Source: Chlorophyllum brunneum
Lineage: Eukaryota > Basidiomycota > Agaricomycetes > Agaricales > Agaricaceae
Assembly (NCBI GenBank): GCA_963576785.1
Contig: OY756141.1
Span: 2,728,001 to 2,792,000 of the forward strand
Length of the DNA: 64,000 bases
Reading direction: 5' to 3'
The notes beneath the pieces are model-generated. The model was not told the origin of the DNA and made no database searches. It saw only the letters and a list, made by a program, of their open reading frames with translations. The position numbers and the translations under genes were made by a program. Positions 10,350-19,808 of the stretch are shown here, piece by piece (within the stretch, counting starts at the first letter, position 1; the number at the start of each line of letters is the position of its first letter).

Positions 10350-11185
10350 CTACATTCGGTTAATATCCATGTCTTCGTCTATCCGTGCCCGCTGGCCCTG
10401 TGACGCTATTAGCCAACGATACTGGTCCGAAATGTCTCTACTTACCATCCTTGAATGCTCGCCTTCGTCGTCTGGTGAACGCCCACGTTTGAGCTTGTTC
10501 TCAGGCTGAGAACTGCCCTGGTCCTTCCAGTCTCCACCACCCCCGGCAACAGCACCTGGACCATCCTGAGCATCCGCATATCGCTCCTCGACCTCTCTCC
10601 GTCTTTCAATCTCGTTTCGTTGTGCTTGAGCACCCCAACCTCCACGACCAGGATCATAGTCTTGTCTGTGTTCATCGCGGACTTGACCTCCACTCTTTCC
10701 ACGACCGAATTGTCGACCTTCTTTGTAGCCCAGGTCCAAGTCGCAACGGATGATACGTTCGTCGAGTTTCGTTCCACTCACAAATCTCATACATGCAAGT
10801 GCTTCAGCATGTGTGTAGTATTCCACGAAACAGAATCCGCATGGCGTCCTATAACGCCCCCGAGTTCAAAGGTTTGAACAACCCAAGTCTGAGAGAGCGC
10901 ACCGAGTGTTCCTGTCCAAACCCATGATAATTCGCTTGATACCTCCTCCGTCTTCTGCGTTCGCACATTTTGAAAAAAGCTCGTAGATCTGTTCTTCTGT
11001 AGTATAAAAACTCAGGTTGCCAATCTGCCCCACCACTTGAGTTGTGCTCCACTGAAGCCTGCTGAAGGACATACATAGAGAGTCGAGGACTTGGCGAGGA
11101 GATCTGCCTGTCTGGAGCGGTCCACGCGTGCTTGGGAGTCTTTGTAGTTTGAAGGCTGGTCGAGGGGGGTCACCACTTGCGCCAT
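10350..11185 (-). CDS. CBC2: Nuclear cap-binding protein subunit 2 (CBP20)
   Basis: The protein starts [20 protein letters not shown]. Joining exons gives the cap-binding [78 protein letters not shown] and [19 protein letters not shown]. The conserved aromatic and acidic residues that stack on and clamp m7G are present: the Tyr of the N-terminal SNYKD, RNP1 GFCFVEYY, and the RQDYD stretch. The tail is Gly/Arg-rich and ends [12 protein letters not shown]20 forms the nuclear cap-binding complex with CBP80 and acts in splicing, export and decay of capped RNA. The last intron (48 nt) is a multiple of three and has no stop, so its retention would add 16 residues. Divergent from RPT3, 119 bp between starts. 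Confidence 0.95.
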
Positions 11186-11304
11186 ACTGCCCACTGTCCA
11201 GGCCAACAGTAACTGACAAAATTAGTTACAGCACGGTTTCCCACGCCCCTACCTGATTCGGAATACCGGACGCGTCACCGCAATATCAGTCCCATCCCAC
11301 CACC

Positions 11305-12945
11305 ATGGACCAGATTGGCATCGACATCCAGCGCACTGTGCGTAGCCGACCTGCGTATGACACCGTTACTTACTTCTCTGCAGGAACCTACATTCGACTC
11401 GGTAGTCAGCGAGAAAACCGCTCTCTACCAGGAACTCCAAGAGGAAGATCTCTACATCAAATACAAAAAGCTCGCGCGTCACCTCGAAATGCTCGACATC
11501 CAAGAATCATACATTAAAGACGAACAAGCAAACCTTAAACGCGAGCTCATTCGTGCACAAGAAGAAGTCAAGCGTATCCAATCCGTCCCACTCGTCATTG
11601 GCCAATTCCTTGAACCCATCGACCAGCATACCGGCATCGTCGGTTCGACCACAGGATCCAACTACGTCGTCAGGATTCTATCAACATTAGATAGGGAACT
11701 GTTGAAACCCTCCTCTTCCGTCGCGTTACACCGGCATTCGAATGCTCTTGTGGATATTCTCCCTCCGGAAGCGGATTCCTCGATTTCCATGCTTGGCCAG
11801 GAGGAAAAGCCTGATGTGGTGTATCAGGACGTGGGTGGCATGGATTCACAGAAGCAGGAGATTAGGGAAGCGGTAGAGTTGCCTTTGACCCACTTTGACC
11901 TCTACAAGAAGATTGGTATCGACCCGCCCAGGGGTGTCTTGCTCTATGGTCCACCGGGTAAGCCGCCTGGCCATTCCACATACACCCGATATACGAATGC
12001 TCATATCTTATTCCCAGGTACCGGAAAAACCATGCTTGTCAAGGCCGTTGCACACCACACAACCGCCTCCTTCATCCGGGTAGTTGGCAGCGAATTTGTG
12101 CAAAAGTATCTGGGCGAGGGCCCCCGTATGGTTCGTGACGTCTTCCGACTGGCAAGAGAAAACGCACCTGCCATAATCTTCATTGATGAAATCGACGCTA
12201 TCGCTACCAAGCGTTTCGATGCACAGACCGGTGCTGATCGTGAAGTGCAGCGTATCTTGCTGGAACTTCTAAACCAGATGGACGGTTTCGACCAGGGTAG
12301 CAATGTCAAGGTCAGGTCCAATACCCATCCACCCAGGGTTTAATTTGACCTTGAACATCCACAGGTGATCATGGCAACAAATCGTGCAGATACACTGGAT
12401 CCTGCACTTCTCAGACCTGGTCGTTTGGACAGAAAGATCGAATTCCCACTGCCGTCCCGACGAGAGAAGCGTTTGATTTTCCAGACGGTGACAGGCAAGA
12501 TGAACCTTGGTCCTGACGTCGACCTCGAAGACTGTAGGCCCTATTTCGAAGGCTTCACTTGATTGTCGCTGAATCTCGTATCAGATGTTTCTCGACCAGA
12601 TCGTTTGTCCTCAGCAGAAATCGCTTCAATAGTCCAAGCTGCTGGCCTCCAAGGTATACTCTCATCGCGTTTGGTATAAAGTAACATTTGCCCATACTGG
12701 TGATAGCTGTTCGCAAGAACCGATACATCATTCTGCCCGTCGACTTTGAGGAAGCTTGGAAGGTGAATTTGTTTGGTTGTGCTTGGCATCAGCCTCCCAC
12801 AAAAGATTCGGGTTTTGACTTTTTTTCTCTCTCCCATCATAGCAAACAGTCAAGAGGACAGACGAGACGCACGAGTTCTGTGAGCCCAATTCTTACTTTT
12901 CGCAAATACTGTGTCTCAATGCGTTTTCGTTCTCCAGATCGGTGA
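11305..12945 (+). CDS. RPT3: 26S proteasome regulatory ATPase RPT3
   Basis: Eight exons: 11305-11337, 11384-11957, 12018-12310, 12365-12533, 12585-12653, 12707-12762, 12843-12879 and 12938-12945. An N-terminal coiled coil (residues about 15-75) leads into the OB domain ([20 protein letters not shown]) and the AAA+ domain. This has Walker A GPPGTGKT (split by intron 2), Walker B IIFIDEID, the SRH with [20 protein letters not shown], and the paralogue-typical [20 protein letters not shown] and [11 protein letters not shown]. The C-terminus is HEFYR, an HbYX motif that docks into the alpha-ring pockets and opens the 20S gate. RPT3 is one of six ATPases of the 19S base. The Tyr codon of HbYX is split by the last intron and the final exon codes only its last two bases, Arg and stop. 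Confidence 0.97.
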
Positions 12946-13390
12946 TTCATGTTTCTGTATATACTGGTATGTCGCCCGTTTTCTCGCAACCCGAAGCCCA
13001 AGCTAAGCTCGATCACAACAGCCTTCCACCTGTATTTTATACCTGCAATTGCATATATTCTAGATCTAATGCACCTGCCTTCGTGACTCCCAAATATGCT
13101 CTGTTCACTTTGGCATCTATCCGCTTCGTCACGGATTGGTGCTCATTCTTATGAGCAAGAATAATCAATATGTCCTTCCCTGTTTCCTTCCTCTTCGGCC
13201 TGTTTCGGCGAGTACTCGACATCGCACTGGCGGTGTCGTGGATGTGTGGAGAGGTTAGCCCTATGGGTTGAATACATTCCATTGCTGTCTCCCCTGTAGC
13301 GTACACAATATGTGAGTCTAATCTATATTCCTACAAGTGCATATACTTACCATACCCCGCAAGACTGTCTCGAAATATAATCCAGCAAAT

Positions 13391-13486
13391 TTCAAAAGCT
13401 ATGTGAACTATCCCAAATGCTCTTCAACACTCTGAACAGTGTTTTACACACACACGCATGTTCTTATTTTACGGGAGCTAGAGCAA
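13391..13486 (+). repeat. Diverged direct repeat, copy A
   Basis: The core reads TCTTCAACACTCTGAACAGT, then a short A/C-rich stretch, then GCATGTTCTTATTTTACGGG. It matches copy B at 13681-13785 in the same orientation with roughly 75-80% identity by eye. The two copies are about 290 bp apart. No open frame, terminal repeats or target duplication were seen. The nature is unknown; it could be a local duplication or pieces of an old element. Confidence 0.6.
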
Positions 13487-13680
13487 GTCCCTTAGCTCCT
13501 CTGGTATATATGAGGACCCCCACGCTGTTGTTCATCCCTCTTTGGCCCTCGAGAAGATGAAGATACGTTGGGTGACAAATCATTTCACTGAACTTTCGCA
13601 TATGTTCGTGTTCATCTCACAATCATACAGTATTGATCCTACCCCACAGATGATAGACAATACATCCTGTACCTCTGTCC

Positions 13681-13785
13681 GAAAACTGTGTGACTGTAAT
13701 TATCCTTTTCATCCTGCTCCTCAACACTCTGGACAGCGTTTATATATCTACACGCTTGTTCTCATTTTACGGGAGCCAGAACAAT
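13681..13785 (+). repeat. Diverged direct repeat, copy B
   Basis: Second copy of the repeat. The core reads TCCTCAACACTCTGGACAGC, then TTTATATATCTACACG, then CTTGTTCTCATTTTACGGGA. The spacer differs by point changes and a few short indels from copy A. Both copies end in a shared ACGGGAGCY AGA block. Confidence 0.6.
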
Positions 13786-13969
13786 CATCAGCTTCTCGAA
13801 TGAGAAGCACCTGCTACTCGTTTGTCCTTCTCTGTTTACTGAGGGGATGAATACCTGCGGGTAACATCCTTCCACTATAGATAGCCGTCTCTAGAACTGG
13901 GATAATATATTCTGTTTTATATTCAGCGTACATACTGGGCAAGATGATACATGTGCGGATAACTACACA

Positions 13970-15198
13970 TTATTTTCCGATGGGCTGACCGAGTTCGCTC
14001 GCTCGCTCCGTAGCTACTTGGATGCCACGGGCAATTGTTGAACGGACACGGCCATCTTCAAGGGCCAAGAGGCCTGCAATTGTGCACCCACCGGGAGCTA
14101 AATCCATTGCTTTGAGTATAACACAACCTAGAATAGTCCAGAAACTAACGCACTGCTAACTGCGTCCTTGATCTGAGCCGGGTGATGGTTCCCCTGCAGA
14201 ACCATACGGGCAGCACCCTGGAAGGCTATATGGAGGGACAACGTTAATGCAACACTCAGAAGTACAATGTAACTGACTTTGGGCAGCAAGTTCCAAAGCC
14301 TCGGTTCTCGGCAATCCCATCATCACACCACCATCAGCCATAGCTTCAAGGAAAATACACGCAAAGGCAGGGCCAGAACCTGCAAGGGCCGTGCAGGCGT
14401 CAAAGTGCTTCTCGTCAAGGAAGCGACATCGGCCGATGGAGGAGAAGATTTTCAAAATGATGGCGTTATCGGTTTCTGCCTCCGGTGAGGGCAGCAGGGT
14501 AGACACCACAGTCATTCCTTCGCGAATCTGATGGAGCGAGTAAGAAAAATCAATCATGGTTCACGGTGGTGTGCAAGATCGGAAGGGATGGATGTACTTT
14601 GCAAGGGGTGTTGGGCATAGCACGAACAACTCGCGTTGAGGAAGACACCCAGCTTGTGAGTTGGCGGATGGTAACACCAGCGAGAATACTGATGAGGAGT
14701 TTGCCTTTGAGAGCTTCGGTCATACCCTGTTCGGCGAGAATTATGTGTGCGAGCTGGGGCTTGCAGCTGTAGGTGTTGTTAACCCTCAGCACTCCAGTCG
14801 ACATCTTCCACCAAAATGGGTGCGCACCAAAGGAGAACAACGTCAGCTTGTCTAACGGCTTCTACATTCCTCGATGCCAGGACCTCGACATTATTGCCTG
14901 CTTCGCCGACATTCGCGAACACACCGACTAGCTTTTGCGCAGTCGATTCGCGGCTCACACAAGCGAGGAAACGCGTGGGGATAGAGGTGTCTGGTGTACC
15001 GGTAGGTGTGACTGTGCCAGGGGTATGGACCTCCCACTTGGGAAAACCGTTGAGGAGAGAACGTTTAGCAGCATCAAGTGACTCGAGCACGCCAGAGAGA
15101 ACGGCGACGCCCATAGTACCACATCCTGTAAACGATGACTAAATGGGAGATGCATGGCACGATTAGGACAAACCTAGCACGCAAAGAGTATACCCCAT
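13970..15198 (-). CDS. PRO3: Pyrroline-5-carboxylate reductase
   Basis: Catalyses the last step of proline synthesis, NAD(P)H-dependent reduction of pyrroline-5-carboxylate. Exon 1 is 15174-15198 (MGYTLCVLG) and exon 2 starts at 15125, restoring the Rossmann motif GCGTMGVAVLSGVL. Later blocks are KGKLLISILAGVTI, RVVRAMPNTPC, IREGMTVVS, LAGSGPAFACIFLEAMADGG and the C-terminal FQGAARMVLQG. DAVSTPGGCTIAGL follows, using the second of two nearby acceptors (...GATTTAG|CT). The protein ends LGQPIGK. The family length of about 280-310 residues is respected if the central loop rich in Thr/Pro after WEVHTP is accepted. The active-site and dimerisation helices are intact. No operon-like partner is seen. 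Confidence 0.94.
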
Positions 15199-16194
15199 GG
15201 TTGTTGTTATGAATTTTGGCAGGTGGAAGGATAGTGAGGACTTCACTCAATTGTCATTTGCCTTACATTTCTAGACCAAATGAAATCTTCCGAGGTGACT
15301 CTTACGGAAAAAGATTGGGGATTCTGCATCCCGTGATCTCTATCACCCGGCGCGGGTCAATCAAAGGAAAGATATTATACACAAAGTTCAACACTTATCA
15401 AACGGCAAAGTCTTCTTAATCTTACAAACACGGGACATGCACAACATAGCGCCAGGAGCGTTCTCAGAGCGTAGAATTGGTTCTTAGAATGACTTCGATA
15501 CTAAAAGGACCGCTAACGCCTGGAAGATGAAGGTGAATAGCACCAACATATGTGGTGCATAAATTTAGTATCGATGGTATGTTCAGGTCTGCGATGGCTT
15601 CGCCATTCTGTGATTCAAATTCGGCCCAGAGCGGGAGAGAAAGGCAAGAAGTTCAAACTCATAGGCTTTCCTTGAAGTTTTGATTGAGGCGATGCAGGCG
15701 ATGGCAGGCCTGCGCGAAACCAACCTTTGTCTGGATTTAGGCTTTGTTCAATGAGAGGAGCTGGGAGGGACTCCAGTATCCGGCCGGGAGGACTAGTCGA
15801 AGAATCCCCATCCAACGCTGAAACCAGAGAACTGTTGGGTGGGAGGGAACACACTGAGGACGTTCGTGCTTCGCTGCCGTGGTGTCCATTCAATCCGGGT
15901 AGCCTTTGAGCCTGGTATCTGTGTGAGAAGACGTAGTGAGTGGAATTGAATGGTTCTTTTTCTTCAAGCGACTCCGCTCGTATTAACCAAGCCTTGATAA
16001 GTGTCAGGTTACCTTTTTAAAAATAATTCACCTCACCAGACGACCCATGGTCTAGCTTCGCACACCTATGAAGTGTATCAAAATGGAACAACACACATGT
16101 ATTTGAGCCTTGACACTTGAGGAAGCCAGCCAATACTTTGATTACTTCCGACCCTCCCGCACAGTTCTACATTGTCATGACTTAGCTGACATCC
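15199..16194. other. Intergenic region with a peptidase relic
   Basis: About 1 kb lies between the P5C reductase start and the stop of the S41 peptidase gene, both on the minus strand. Apart from the S41-like relic described separately, no intact gene is visible. Confidence 0.5.
15560..15900 (-). pseudogene. Relic of the 3' end of an S41-family peptidase gene
   Basis: On the minus strand, blocks resemble the last exons of the intact S41 gene at 16195-19029 in the same order. A QQFSGFS...LDGD stretch matches the region around GGQSTDFSTIDTEIK. LPAPLIEQSL lies at the place of NPLAPPDLLV, and GWFRAGLPSP at the place of AWRLGFGIQD. After a candidate acceptor, TGGCGAAGCCAT with a downstream shifted GCAGACCTGAACATACC corresponds to EWQNRPADLNLP. 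Reading frames shift between blocks, so no continuous protein can be made. I infer an old tandem copy of the peptidase 3' region that has decayed. Evidence is by eye and weak for the upstream blocks. Confidence 0.4.
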
Positions 16195-19029
16195 TCAAAG
16201 CAAACGGGTCACAACCTCTTTCCAGATCGCGACAGGGTTGTTCACACTGCATGGTGAGGTTGAGGCATGTCTAAGAGCGGACAAACTGAAGGAAGGCGTA
16301 CATTTCGGGGGTCAAGGGTAAGTTGAGGTCAGCCGGACGATTTTGCCATTCTATAACGGGTCGTCAGCTTAGCCGCGATTTCTGAGGGGAAAGGTCCACC
16401 TTCTGGCTGAGTTGGGTCTTGAATTCCGAATCCAAGTCTCCATGCGATCCCTTGTACGCCGTTAACAAGGCTGTGGAAATACTCATCAGCCCTAGAATCA
16501 GACGAGATGGAGCGCTCCTCACAGATCTGGTGGTGCTAGGGGGTTGCTCTTGAGGTGGGTTGTCTGTATTCGGCGATACATTAGTACAAGTGTGTGTTGT
16601 GGGATCCCCATTCCTGACCTTGATCTCCGTATCAATTGTCGAAAAGTCGGTGGACTGCCCACCAACAGTTCCGCAGTATTGTTGCTGGACGTCCTTCCTG
16701 CCACCAAGGACGACAGTCTTGGATCCCTCCTCTTTTGACATCGTGACCTGCATGGAATCAGAAGCGAAAGGCGCGCATTTACATGCTCCACATACACTGA
16801 ACAATGAGCAAGAACTCGCGCATCTACCATTACTAACAATAACGACCTTCTTGGGGTCGAACAAAGCTTCAGAGGGAGGTGTGCTTGGGAACCCTTCGGG
16901 CTGACATTCCTGACCCAATCTGTTGGGGGTCAATCACTTCGAGTTCTTATCCAGAAGTTACAGGGACGTACTGCTGACTGAAAGCGTCTTTGTGGCCATT
17001 GATCACCTTGTTAACGGGTGGCTCCAGCCAATTGACATTGGCAGGGAAGAAGTTGTCGTTGGCATCTCTCCATTGCTGTGGATTATATAGCAATTGCAAG
17101 TTGGGATCGCGATTGTTGGTGATGATTTCTTGAACAATCTCTCGAGCGAGAGGACCATCACGTGCAGTGGTGTTTAAGCCGGCCTGGGGGACAGAAGTGG
17201 ACTTGGGGCCCACAATCTTATACGAGATTTAGAATGCCGTCGACAATCGTACAAACAAGAGACTTACAATGCGATGCAACCACTAGCGACAGGTATCAGA
17301 CTGACTGTCAGACAGAGATTTCAGCAGGCTTACGTGTGCGGCACAGATAAATCCACCTCCATTGTTAGACTGGGGATAATAATCAATAGAGAAACAGCAG
17401 AAGTAAATCCTTCAACATACAACATCAACCACCAGCTGCGTGGCGCCCAGAGATCTCAGGTTCAATAACCCTTGAAGAAAACTCTCGGAGAATGCATTAA
17501 AATCTACATCGGAAAAGCTTCCGAGGGCCAGAACACCCGTCTTCTTGTCGTCCAGCAAAAAGAACTGGGCGGCGTTGCGGCTACCATTGATGGGTGCTGG
17601 CGGTACCAAGGGTGGGGGAAGTGCAACGTCACTTAATGGTGAAGTATCAAGCATAACGTTTATACGTTGCTTGCGCGCATCTTCCTCAGAGATTGGGTGT
17701 TGTTGTTGGAACCGGGCCACGGGCTTCTCCGCGGGCGATACTCGGTCTACACCGGGAGCGTTGAGATCGACTCCGTTCGTACCAGGCTGAGCAAAGCAGT
17801 GGCTAGAAAGGAAGGATGCCAAGTCCGTGAAGTTCCGGGCACCCATGAACCGAGACCTATAGGGAAGCTGCAACAATGCTGAGTTCCTTGGGCCCACGGT
17901 GATGAAGTAAGCATTACAGTTATTGTATCTGTCGATGAGCTTCCGGTACGCTGAATCTTGAGGACGACTTGATCGTCTAAGGGCAACGATTGTTGCGCGA
18001 AGTTGCCCATCAAGTAGGACCAACTCGTCCCCGTCTGGTAACTTGAGAAGAATCTGAAGGGAACGTCAAAGTCGTTCCGTCAGTTAGAACTTTGGAACCA
18101 TGTCACTGACGTGTTTTGGCGTGTACCCAGACCCTCAAAGCTGCCAGTAATTTGAGCATTTGCGTCAACTGCGACATCAGGACCTTTGCCATTGATGCTG
18201 AGAACCTTAGCACCGGAAAGCTAAAGACAGAAAATGCGGAATTAAAAAGGGGTATTCGACGCTGGGAAGAGGAAGTACACACGGAGGCGAGCTGGCCCTT
18301 CAATTTACCTGGGAGCGCATTTTGCCAGAATTCGATCTGGTCAGGAAACTCGGCAGAAGCGACTTTGAATGCTTCAGGTGCAATGTGAACTGCTTGATTT
18401 CCGGAGGAATCTGTCAACAGGACCAATGGGGTAGGAAGGTAGTTCACGAAGAAAGCTAGCATGAGCATTAGTGGCGATATTTTGTTTTTGTTTGATTGAA
18501 TAGCGTACAGTCCTGTATCACGAACAGGCTGTTAGCAGTCTCAACGCGTGTAACTGCGGGCAACCTACATAGCAGTCATTTATCCAGACGCAGTGCCCAT
18601 CGTTTAGCCTCTTAAGGGTACGTGAAAGGTCGATGTGTAGATCAAGGTCGTGGGCATATTGGGTTTTGTTAATCCTCGCCAAGTCCGCAAAAAGGTCTTC
18701 GTGGACATCTTGAGTGAATGGCTCAGGGGCACGGATTTGATAATTCACAGAGGTATGGAATGCCAAGGTTTTGCTGACCACCTCGATAATCTAACAAGTA
18801 TTATCAACGGGGAGTGTATGGACAGGAAGGAGAAACATACGTTATCCTTGAGAGTTGTGTTGACTTGGATCAGGTTGTAACAGTCCCTGACTGCCTTTGG
18901 AGAAACCCACTTTTGGCCACCGATAGCAGCGCAAGCATCGGCAGCCCGAGGAACTGCCGACGCACTCACGGTAATGCCCAGACCGACCAACGCTCCCAAG
19001 AGCGCAAATCTTTCCCCAAGTTTCATCAT
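16195..19029 (-). CDS. Secreted S41-family peptidase (CPAF-like)
   Basis: The start MMKLGERFALLGALVGLG is a clear signal peptide with probable cleavage near ASAVPRA. The mature N-terminus has DACAAIGGQKWVSP, then LRRL-type helices with the CPAF N-terminal block (RLNDGHCVWINDCY). Core blocks are LGSFSDVDFNAFSESF, TQLVVDV, SNNGGGFICAAH, and the nucleophile region VIVSNGRCASSCSLF. Then, across an in-frame GTATGT intron, come VTMSKEEGSKTVVLGGRKD and YCGTVGGQSTDFSTIDTEIK. The true C-terminus needs four more small exons: NPLAPPDL, LVNGVQGIAWRLGFGIQDP, EWQNRPADLNLPLTPE and NPVAIWKEVVTRLL, ending at 16195. A longer open frame ending at 16364 only reads through introns. Extracellular proteolysis is the family expectation; the substrate is unknown. 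Confidence 0.85.
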
Positions 19030-19808
19030 CGCCTTCGTTGTTCGGTTTCAAAATGAACACCAAGAGAGGGACTCTCAACCCCAAGGCAAGATAGGTCTAC
19101 GGTTGGGATAACGAGGACCTGTACTCCCACATGCATATATAAGCCCGCCAATTGTGAATCCGTGTGGGTTTCGATAGAGTTTAACATCGTGAATATCATA
19201 TCTAATGCTTCTCTGTTCCCGTCCGCATTATTTTTAGTTAGTTAACGCATGGAACAGTACGGCATAGCATCCGACGCTGTAGGACCGGGCAGACCAGGCG
19301 GCGGCGGCAATTGCAGAGACAAGGTTCTAAGTGTTTCATGAGGAGACGCAAGTTTGTTCGAATGATACACGCCCGAGCCCATCACCTTAATCCTTTCGCA
19401 GCCCCAAGCGTAGAGCACATATTTCCGGACAAAATAGCTGGGATGAACGTAAGTGAGTGAGAGAATCATCTGGGAATTTCCACCGAATGCTACTTGGGTT
19501 GATCTAAGCTGGCCCCTGGGGAGAGAAGTATTGCATCAGGAAAGTGTGCGGTGGGAAAACTGTGAGTAAGTTCCCATGCAACTCGTTAAAAATGGTGTTT
19601 TGTCCTCCAATCAGGGAGCGGCTTGTGTTTATCATCCCTCCTCTGCAAGAGGTGCCACAGAGGGACCGAAGACATATACTACGAAGTACAAATACATTAC
19701 AGGTTAATATAGGGGCGAGATTTCGGGACAATATATAAATACTAGACACCAAAGGAAACGCAGACACGAAAAGGAGGAAAGGTGATCCTGCGTGATTACA
19801 ATGCTACC
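19030..19808. other. Intergenic, upstream of the S41 peptidase gene
   Basis: About 780 bp lie between the peptidase start and the stop of the PhoD-like gene. Apart from the TATA motif near 19138, I see no exon or RNA gene. Confidence 0.5.
19135..19142 (-). promoter_or_regulatory. Probable TATA box of the S41 peptidase gene
   Basis: The minus strand reads CTTATATATGC about 106-113 bp upstream of the peptidase start codon, a usual distance for fungal TATA elements. Secreted enzyme genes often have TATA promoters. Motif only. Confidence 0.4.

Larger units (their letters stand above)
12946..13969. other. 1 kb convergent intergenic region
   Basis: This stretch lies between the 3' ends of RPT3 (+) and the P5C reductase gene (-). 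It contains no recognisable exon. Its only structure is a diverged direct repeat of about 100 bp, listed separately. Confidence 0.55.

Noticed and set aside
15615..15893. A 92-codon minus-strand ORF as an independent gene
   Set aside because: It starts at TTG, has no own features, and its blocks line up with the 3' exons of the neighbouring peptidase, so it is treated as a relic.
16364..16560. Possible GPI or membrane anchor at the end of the S41 peptidase
   Set aside because: The hydrophobic segment comes from reading through introns; the spliced C-terminus has no anchor.
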